Shown here: positions 56,451 to 64,000 of the stretch, piece after piece | How positions within the stretch are numbered: position 1 is the first letter of the stretch | Layout of the letters: the number at the start of each line of letters is the position of its first letter | Assembly: GCF_033958435.1 (NCBI RefSeq) | Contig: NC_134138.1 | Coordinates: forward strand, 211,491,298-211,555,297 | DNA: 64,000 nt | DNA from: Carettochelys insculpta | Lineage: Eukaryota > Chordata > Testudines > Carettochelyidae | Direction of reading: 5' to 3' | The notes under the pieces: model-generated | The model's database searches: none | Told to the model about the DNA's origin: nothing | The model's input: only the letters and a program-made list of their open reading frames with translations | Translations under genes and position numbers: made by a program

Positions 56451-56676
56451 TTATCTTTTTCTGATTTGTCCTCCTTGCTTACTGTTTTTGGTTCTCTGTG
56501 TCTTAAATATTGAGTCTGTTCTGGTCTGGCCATGGTCTGAAGAAGTGGGTCTGTCCCACGAAAGCTCACCTAATAAACTATTTTGCTAGTCTTTAAAGTG
56601 CTACTTGACTGCTTTTTGTTTTGATAGTGTATAGACTAGCACGGCTTACACTCTGTTACTATTCCTCATGAATAAG

Positions 56677-57366
56677 GTGTGTGTTATTCAAAACATGACT
56701 CTTCATATGACCATCCTGCTCCTTTTCTTTGAACCACTCTACTTCTGTCAGGCACTAGCAAACATCGATCCTATTTGGAAGCCTTTCCTCTGGGAATAAA
56801 AGTAGGTAGCATCTATCACACAGCACACTTTTCCATCTGGAGTTAAAGTCTCATCAGAATTAGTTCTGTTTCCATCCCTAATTATACTGCAATTGACGTT
56901 AGAAAATGAAAGGCTGATGTTCAAAGTTAACAAATGCATTTATTAGCTTTGGTAAAATGATTGTTCCTCTGAAAATAACCATTATAAAGATGGCAACACA
57001 TCAGAAGGTTTTCTTTAAAAATAATATGATTTCCCAGCAAAATAGTGCATTTATTTGTGGGGAGGGAACATCTCTAGGAGTGATGAAAATCCTAACATTT
57101 CTTCTTTAATGTGTGTCAATACAGTAGTAAGTTCTGTATCAAAATATATTAATACCTTTCAAACACAAAGCTGTGAACTTCCCCCCTTTAGTTCAAAATT
57201 GAAACAAATGCTCTTTTTTTTTATCTTCCTCTTTTCCCTCAGCATCATTTCCCTGTTTCATAACATAGGTTGGTTATGGGGAGAAGAAATAGTGCACTCT
57301 CATATAAGCAGGAATCTTAATTTTCTTTCTTCTCTAATCACTTTCAAAATTGTATATTAGACAATG
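56677..57366. other. unannotated sequence
   Basis: AT-rich; nothing recognised. Confidence 0.35.
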
Positions 57367-57377
57367 CACTGAAATAC

Positions 57378-57626
57378 CTGACTGAACTGACTTGATTTCT
57401 CCTCTCTTGATGTGCACAACTCCACATGAATTGCCGATAAAGGGCCACATCCTCCATGACTGAACAGACCTGGTCAACTCTGGCCCACCCCTTGACTGAA
57501 ACTCCCTCTTCAAACCCTCCTCTGAAACCCACCACTCATGCATCTGATGAACCGGTTCTTTGCCCACAAAAGCTTATGCTCCAAATTATATGTTAGTCTA
57601 TAAGGTGCCACAGGACCTCTTGTTGT
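57378..57626 (+). mobile_element. Penelope-like 3' end insertion, no tail
   Basis: Forward 3' region: CTGAAACCCACCACTCATGC, ATCTGATGAACCGGTTCTTT, GCCCACAAAAGCTTATGCTC, TTAGTCTATAAGGTGCCACA, ending CTTGTTGT. An exact 11-bp duplication, CACTGAAATAC, lies at 57367-57377 and 57627-57637. It stops at the same point as the tail-less arms of the foldback copies. Confidence 0.85.
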
Positions 57627-57637
57627 CACTGAAATAC

Positions 57638-58105
57638 TGATGCCTTCAAACAATCATCTGTGCATTTTTCTTGAATTTAATTTTCACTTGATGGGCAAAT
57701 GTTCTTCTTCTTGTACCAAAATGCCATTAGCATCTTTATGTTCATACTGTAGGTCACCACAGTAATAAATTTCAGCTTCATTTCCTGTACCCCAGTGACT
57801 TAAAAACAAAACAAACTCATGAGGAAAGGGGAGGAAGTTCTGAACGTAGCTACATATCAGTTGGCAGGAAACCACTTCCCCAAAATACACATATGAGACC
57901 TGTCTTCTTCTGTCAGGCTTTGAAAAAGGAAATTATACACAGTGAACCAAATTCTGCCTTCAGTTACATCAGTGTCAAGGGCAGAAAATGCATGTGCACT
58001 GTTCTGATCCCAAATAATATGGTACCACTCTGCTGCTACTGTTCTGTCAAATTTGGAATGAAGGGTGTGGATACAGGTTGAAACTTCTGGGTTTTCAATG
58101 CAACA
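57638..58105. other. unannotated sequence
   Basis: Nothing recognised. The short open frames on both strands show no domain. Confidence 0.35.
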
Positions 58106-58109
58106 CATT

Positions 58110-58455
58110 TGTGAGAGTTACTTTACCTGTAGAACTCATTGTGCTCAGATATCACTTTTGTTAAGACTTTAGCAGGATTCAAAAAGGAATTATACATTTT
58201 ATGAACAAGAATATTCGAAGATATAATAGCAAGGATTAAAAACAACATGGTTTTGGATGGGTGTAATTCTGTGTATCAGCCAATGTCTAGAGATGAAGGT
58301 TAGAAAGAAACTTTTCCTGGAATCAGCTAGTTCCATATGTATTTGTGATGGAGTTTCTTGCACCTTACTCTGAAGCATTACCTATCGCTAGACAGAGGAC
58401 TATATGGGCCATTGAGCTGATCTAATGGGAAAATTCATGTTTCTGTATGGATTTA
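58110..58455 (+). mobile_element. CR1-type LINE 3' end (fragment)
   Basis: GTAGAACTCATTGTGCTCAG, ACTTTAGCAGGATTCAAAAA, GGAATTATACATTTTATGAA, TTGCACCTTACTCTGAAGCA and TATGGGCCATTGAGCTGATC follow, in order, the 3' end of a CR1 family I know from turtle DNA (agaactcattgccac.., gcaggattcaaaaaaggatt.., ttgcaccttcctctgaagcatctggt.., ggaccattggtctgat..). Non-coding and diverged. Confidence 0.7.
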
Positions 58456-59820
58456 ATAGAATATTGGTTGATATGCCTGTCTCAAACCTACTCCAAATAA
58501 ATGTAAGGTGGTCAGCTTTCTTTTATGTGTGCATAGTTCGTGTCCCTGTTTTAATATAGGGGGTGGGATGAGTGCTGTATGTCTGTTTCACTTTCTCTGA
58601 CTTAATAGCTATACAAAATGAAAATAGTTTTAGAGACATGTTGTACTAAGCCATAGAGAGAATCAGTGGAAGACACTGCAGACTGAAAGATGTGGCACAT
58701 TGGAGCAATGGATGGGAAATCAAATTATCCATGTAAACTCCAGCAAGGATCCCATCTGATCTTACTGAACTTCTGAACACCAGAAGCCCTTACCCGTTAG
58801 TGAAGAGGTAGTTCTCCTTTGTTCTGTGTCTTTCCAGGGGATAGGGCCTCATAGCCAACTTAATGAGAAAACATTGGTGATGAAAATAAAACTATAATAA
58901 TACAAATATGCCAGCACGGGTGAGTGGGATGGGGCGTGGTTTTAAAATAACGAGCACCTCTTATAAGGTCTGCTAAAATGGTTCAATTCTAAGAGGCCAG
59001 ATTGACTAATGTCAGCTACTAATTCATGTCCCAAAATGCTGTGTTGCCCACCTCTGACTTCATTTTTAGTGTCTACCTCTACTACAGCTTTTGAACCATA
59101 AGGAAAGCCTTATTAAGATAAAACACTGAAGACCAGATTCCGCCGCCTCCTGGGTAGATGTGCCAAGGGAAGGGAAAGGGCATGTAGGACTGACCCTGCA
59201 TACAGGGGCCAAGCCTAATCTCACTGCTAGGCAGTCCTGGCCTTCAGAAAGGAAACAGCCCCTCTCTCACCCTAATCACTGGCCAGAAGAATTCCTCCTG
59301 ATACTTCTGTTATCCCCCTAGTTGCTCCTCTTTTCCTCTCTTTTCTTCTTCCTCAGTGCAGGTTGTGATGTTAAAGCCACAATCTGGGACTATACGTAGT
59401 CAAGTGTCTTTGGCACTCTTACAAGCTAGATAACGGCATCAAACTTATCAAAGGCTTGTTGTTGAAACTTCAGTGGAAGTTGGTGGTATTTGTAGTGGGC
59501 TGGAGAGACGCAGATAATAGAGAGGCTATTCCTTTGAAAAGGGTGTTCTGCTCCTAGAACAGGGTGATGTTTCAAACTGGAAAATTTCCTGAAGACTTCT
59601 GCATGAGTCCAGCAGATGCAAACACTGCTGCTGGACAGTCTCCCTGGTAAAGCCACCACACACACAGCTGTGATTATGGCTTGCTGGTCCTGGATCTAAC
59701 CTCTTCAGCAAAGTTACAAATTGTAAAGAGGCAGGGCTCTGGAAAACACAACTGGAATTCTCCCACCATCCAAAAAAACCTACATTTACACTAATGTCCA
59801 CGTTATAACTATTAAGTTCC
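58456..59820. other. unannotated sequence
   Basis: No gene or repeat family is recognised. Confidence 0.35.
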
Positions 59821-59825
59821 ACATA

Positions 59826-60545
59826 GGGTGCGTCTACACTAGCCAGCTACTTCGAAGTAGCTGGCACAACGTCAAAATAGCACGCATCACATCTACACGC
59901 GCCATGTGCTATTTCGACATCAAAGTCAACGTTAGGCGGTGAGACGTCAAAATCGCTATTCCTATCCGAAGATGGGAATAGCACCCTACTTCGACATTCA
60001 GCGTTGAAATAGGGCATGTGTAGACAATCCGCGTCCCATCGAAATAGCAGGGTCCTCCATGGTGGCCATCAGCTGAGGGGTTGACAGGTGCTCTGTCCAG
60101 ACCCTGCAGGGCTCTATAGTCGCTGCATGTAGCAGCCCTTAACCCAGGGCTTCTGGCGGCTGCTGCAGCTGGGGATCCATGTATGCATGGGGTCTGCAAC
60201 CAGTTGTCGGCTCTATGGACCTCGTGCTGTGCAGGCCGAGTGTGTCTGGGAGGGGCCCTTTAAGGGAGCGGTTTGCTGTTGCCCCAGAAGGGCTAGTCCA
60301 GCCTGTGACCCCATCTGCAGGCTTTGCTGGCCCCTTATCTCAATGGGGAGCGCTTGTGTGTGTGGACACTCTGCATTTCTTTCCGGGACAGCTCCTTTCA
60401 ACATTCTCCGTCGCTACTTCGATGTTGAACGTCAAAGGCACCAGCCCCAGAGGATGTGTAGACGATACATGTCGAAGTAGCCTATTTCGAAGCAAGAACA
60501 TTGAAATAAGCTACTTTGACATAGTGTGCTAGTGTAGATGTAGCC
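59826..60545 (-). mobile_element. family-A TIR transposon, copy 5 (720 bp)
   Basis: Begins GGGTGCGTCTACACTAGCCA and ends GTGCTAGTGTAGATGTAGCC, with ATA on both sides (59823-59825 and 60546-60548). It is in reverse orientation to the copies at 9597 and 24100. The ends are of the CTAGTGTAGA subtype shared with 24100. The inner TTAAAGGGAGCGG and CTCCATGGTGGCCATCAGCT segments are conserved. Several CpG sites of the other copies read TpG or CpA here, as expected of an older copy. Confidence 0.85.
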
Positions 60546-60788
60546 ATAGAGGCGAGTCTTACTTCTTATAATAATGAACACAGTTTACTATCCAGAATTG
60601 ATTTTCTTTATTCAGTCACTTTCCATTATCTGTTCCTCTAACTCTTATTAGGTGAGAGTGTCTGTAATGAAGCATGGAAATCAGCTGGAAATAATCCAAG
60701 TCCCACCTCTCTTGCCTAATTGAACTGGCCATCTCCCTCTTTCTCAAAATTCAACCCTTTCTTATTTTTGAATTCCTTACTTGCTAAA

Positions 60789-60944
60789 CAAGAGCAGTCA
60801 TGTAGCATTTTTAAAGACTAACGAAATAACACATTAGGGGGTGAGATTTCATGATCTGAAGAAGTGGGTCTGTCCCACAAAAGCTCATCACTTAATAAAT
60901 TATTTTGTTAGTCTTTAAAATGCCACAGGACTGCTTTTGTGTAC

Positions 60945-60976
<32 letters not shown>

Positions 60977-61030
60977 TGTGTGTATGTGTGTGTGAAGACA
61001 CAGACTAACACAACCACCTCTCTGCGACTA
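60789..61030. mobile_element. Penelope-like foldback with TG expansion (242 bp)
   Basis: Short reverse arm at the left (GAGCAGTCATGTAGCATTTT, AAAGACTAACGAAATAACAC), forward arm at the right (GATCTGAAGAAGTGGGTCTG, AAGCTCATCACTTAATAAAT, GCCACAGGACTGCTTTTGTG), then a TG run and the tail (GACACAGACTAACACAACCA). An exact 12-bp duplication, TTACTTGCTAAA, lies at 60777-60788 and 61031-61042. Confidence 0.85.
60948..60994 (+). repeat. TG microsatellite inside the PLE tail
   Basis: A (TG)n array with one TTG and one TATG break, placed between the end of the forward arm and the tail, where other copies have only a short GTTTTGATAG-like spacer. Confidence 0.9.
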
Positions 61031-61042
61031 TTACTTGCTAAA

Positions 61043-61570
61043 GAGATTCCTGTTAAAGGAACAATTCACTTAACTGCATTCCAAAAGAAATCTTATGTCA
61101 GGAGTCCTTTAAGTACTGCATTTCCAATCATTTAACCCAAGCTCTATTGGTGAAGTGATAATTAGGTGTTAAAAGCTAACCAGATAACCGCAGAAGTCTC
61201 TCTAGACACCCATTAAAAATCCAAACAAGAGTTAAAGTAATAAAATATGACTTTCTCAGAAGCCTTCAGACCCTAATAAATTTTAAAACAGTTTAAAAAC
61301 ATTCAGAATTACTGGCTTGCCTTTATTACCTCCCTCCTCTGTGACACAGCCCAATATGCTACAAAGGCATCACCCTCTTAGCTAACTCAATATTCATGCC
61401 AAAGACATAATGCTTTTAAGCTAGTTAGACCTAATTTGGCCCCTTCTCTCCGGTGGATGTAACACACTGAAAAAAGCTCTCACTGATACCCACAGATAAC
61501 ACTACTTGACTCCTTCATAGCTGTGGGTTTTGAAATGCTTTTTTTTCTCTTATTGTTTGTAAATGTCTTG
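61043..61570. other. unannotated sequence
   Basis: Nothing recognised. Confidence 0.35.
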
Positions 61571-61578
61571 CTCTAGAG

Positions 61579-61774
61579 CATGGGTGTCCAACCTTTTGGC
61601 TTGCCTGGGCCTCATTGAGTGAAGAGGAATTGTCTTGGGCTGCATATAAAATATATAATATAGTTAATGTATATAAATCACGTAATAATGTTAAAAGTTT
61701 ATGATCTTGTGGGGCCGCATTACTAGCTGTCCAGGGCTGCATGCGGCCCATGGGCCGTGGGTTGGACGTGCCTG
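61579..61774. mobile_element. hAT (Charlie-like) non-autonomous element, perfect TSD
   Basis: Starts CATGGGTGTCCAACCTTTTG and ends CCGTGGGTTGGACGTGCCTG, complementary termini typical of Charlie-like hAT elements (caggggtgtccaacc and ggttggacacccctg). A perfect 8-bp duplication, CTCTAGAG, lies at 61571-61578 and 61775-61782, the length expected for hAT. The interior is 196 bp and non-coding. Confidence 0.88.
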
Positions 61775-61782
61775 CTCTAGAG

Positions 61783-64000
61783 ACACAATTTCATTTTAGT
61801 TGTTCTCTGAATTGACTGTAATTCCTTCATATGGTGCCTCTATACACTGTACTGAGTCCACAGGAATCTGAGACTTGCCATTACAAGATCTTTATCACAT
61901 AAAATTCAAATATGCTTTGTGATGGTGTAGATTTCTGTATCTTTCATTCTCTTCCTTTCTGATGTCATTTTCATGCTGATTCTGTTTTTCTGCAAGGGTT
62001 CCCAAATTTAATTCATAAAGAAAACCTTCTGAAACATTTAAAAAGTTGAATCACTTGCATGATGTTTCAGATTATATGCCAATTATTTTGAAAGGCATTT
62101 CCTTTATCACGATGCTAAGAAGTGTGCGATCGATCATGATACTCAGGATCACTAAAGTAGAGTACTTAGCTGAGAAATTATTTGACAAGCATATCTGCTG
62201 ATAGTATAATAAGCCTCTGTGAATTGGTCCATTACAAAACTACATTCGGGTGTATTCCACTCGTCTGATAAATAACAAAACACATATTTTAAATCTGTGT
62301 GTACAGATGCATCATGGGTATAACTGCATAGAAATGAATGGAATTATACCAGGGCTGAATCTGGACCACCCTTTTATTGGTTGTCCTTGTGTTTCTAAGA
62401 TGATTGTTTAGTTTTGTTTCAGGTAGATGGCTTTACTTCACAAAAGATGACAACGTACTGCAATTTCTTATCAGATTATGTTTTAGTGAGGTACAGAGCA
62501 ACAGCCAAGAAAGCTAGAAACATGAGAGTCAACACTTACTGAAATATTTTTGCAGTTTATATACTTTTTCTTTCCTTTATATATTGGTTTAGCACCACTA
62601 TTCTCCTTTCTTTCTAAACACTCAAACACTTTCTCCCAAAAACCTCCAAATAATTTCTCCCAAAAGTTTGTAAATGTCTCCCATAAGAAGTATTTTCACA
62701 TCTTTGACTTAGTTATCCCCTTAAGTGTCTGGACAGCTGCAGCAAGGTCTCCGCTGTTTTGTCTCACCCAGTTCAGATCAACTCAGGCTTCTAAAAGTTG
62801 CAAACTTGTCCTAAAAGAATGCACAAAGAAAACAGACATTTAGCATACAATTCAATATTTTCATAGTCCTGAGGCAATTATCATCAAGACAAATAATTAT
62901 CTCAAGAGACACTTTAAAACATACTATACCCATTTATGAAGAAACTACCATAATATCACTAACACAAATATGCACATATGAAAACATCTGAAAGTCAACA
63001 TAACATTTGCCCATGGTAAATACCCATATGTCTCAGTAAACACAATTTAAAACTTTAATACGGCAAATAATTTCTGTAACTGACGCTGAAAGATGAAGCA
63101 TGAGCCTTTTTAGGACTCATCCTTAACCTGTGTGATGTGGGTGCACTCATGAGTGAAGAGAACAAAGAGAACTACTTACCCCATGCCCTGCATGCTCTAT
63201 ACTTTGTTGGATCCTTGGAGAAAGGTGTAGCTAATGTACACACCAAAACTACACAGACCAAGAGAGGGGTAGCCTGCTGGTTCAATGCTGCAGCAAAGCC
63301 GCTGTTCCCTGTACATATGCTGCATTCACCAGCTGACTGGCACATATGCAGCTCATTTTCTGGAGCAGTGGTATCCTGTTCCATACCATACATTTGCTCA
63401 CTGCCCCATTGAACCCTCCTGTCCCATGCTGAAAGGATGACAGAGAGCCCCTCTGTGAGGTAACTGACATTCCATTCCCCTCTCCATGGCTCCTGACAGT
63501 AAGGGCTGGATTTTGCCCTTCTTTTCTTTAATCATTGTCTGCTTGGGCCCTGTACTGTTCACCTCTCCCTGGGCACAGATAGTCACATCTGTTCCTTTGA
63601 TTTTCTGTTTCTCTGCTCTTTGTCCCTCAGACTATGCTCATAGTCAGTTTTCGAGGCTATACTAGCAGACAGTAAATCAATAACAATGAAAAGTTAGCTA
63701 AGTTTTGTGGAATGTGGTGTCTACAATTTGATTTTGCTTCCTAATACTAGTCTCTCCTTCTTGCTGCTGGGTTGTTTATGATGTTTTCTTCTACTTGTCC
63801 ATAGTAGTAGCATCCTTCAGTCTACGTAGACTTGTCCATAATAGACCTACAAATAGTTTGAGAGCACAGCATTCAGCCCTGATTTACTTTTTTCAACCTC
63901 ACTGATTTCAGCACAGTGTTATGGGTGAGACTAAGGGCAGCACCAGCCCCACAAAGTTTTTACGAAAGATCTCACGTGCTGGCAGTGCCTAAGAGCAGCA
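61783..64000. other. unannotated sequence to window end
   Basis: No gene or repeat family is recognised. Overlapping short frames at 63137-63586 on both strands show no domain. Confidence 0.35.

Larger units (their letters stand above)
54604..56663. mobile_element. Penelope-like hairpin insertion (2.06 kb)
   Basis: The left arm (54604-55217) is a reverse copy of the right arm (about 56018-56617). Each holds the GIY-YIG coding region and the 3' untranslated region, with element 3' ends pointing outward. The 0.8-kb spacer carries RT sequence on the plus strand. The right end has the tail (GTATAGACTAGCACGGCTTA); the left starts AAAAAAGCAGTCAAG, without it. An exact 13-bp duplication, CCTCATGAATAAG, at 54591-54603 and 56664-56676 shows it came in as one unit. 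The arms are very similar by eye, suggesting a fairly recent insertion. Confidence 0.9.

Overview
The window looks like nuclear DNA of a reptile, most likely a turtle. It is AT-rich and CpG-poor, and I recognise no complete host protein-coding gene and no rRNA or tRNA gene in 64 kb. What can be identified is mobile DNA: CR1 LINEs, Penelope-like elements (PLEs), hAT-type DNA transposons, several families of small terminal-inverted-repeat elements that begin close to GGCTACGTCTACAC, and old MIR-type SINE debris. The turtle assignment is inferred from this mix. The window could be a gene desert or the inside of a very long intron.

Layout. 1-9 kb: a doubtful exon end at base 3, two short PLE foldbacks (639, 4108), a MIR-like SINE (about 2.95 kb) and a CR1 3' end (7.8 kb, minus). 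9-20 kb: a CR1 remnant, the first CpG-rich family-A transposon (9597-10306), an old foldback, SINE debris, another CR1 3' end (17.6 kb) and a hAT remnant (18.9 kb). 20-30 kb: three family-B elements rich in CTGTCAACAGA-type motifs, then three more family-A copies (24.1, 26.4, 29.2 kb). 30-33 kb: an old CR1 carrying two nested PLE insertions. 35.4-39.3 kb: a family-C element abutting a long CR1 copy with ORF1 (esterase) and ORF2 (endonuclease and RT), cut off at about 38.37 kb and followed by a family-B fragment and a hAT element. 39-54 kb: mostly unannotated sequence with a second hAT, a LINE ORF2 remnant and PLE ends. 54.6-56.7 kb: a 2.06-kb PLE insertion that is a giant hairpin, with RT and GIY-YIG endonuclease coding sequence. 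57-62 kb: more PLE ends, a CR1 3' end, the fifth family-A copy and a hAT element with a perfect 8-bp duplication.

Most notable pattern: six of nine PLE-derived insertions are foldbacks of the PLE 3' region. In all six, one end carries the terminal tail (a tRNA-gene-like GGGTAGCYRTGTTAGTC motif on the complementary strand) and the other end stops just short of it. Target-site duplications of about 9-13 bp bracket these insertions. The two larger ones also carry GIY-YIG endonuclease sequence. Nothing here forms a working host pathway; the elements interact only by nesting, which gives relative ages.
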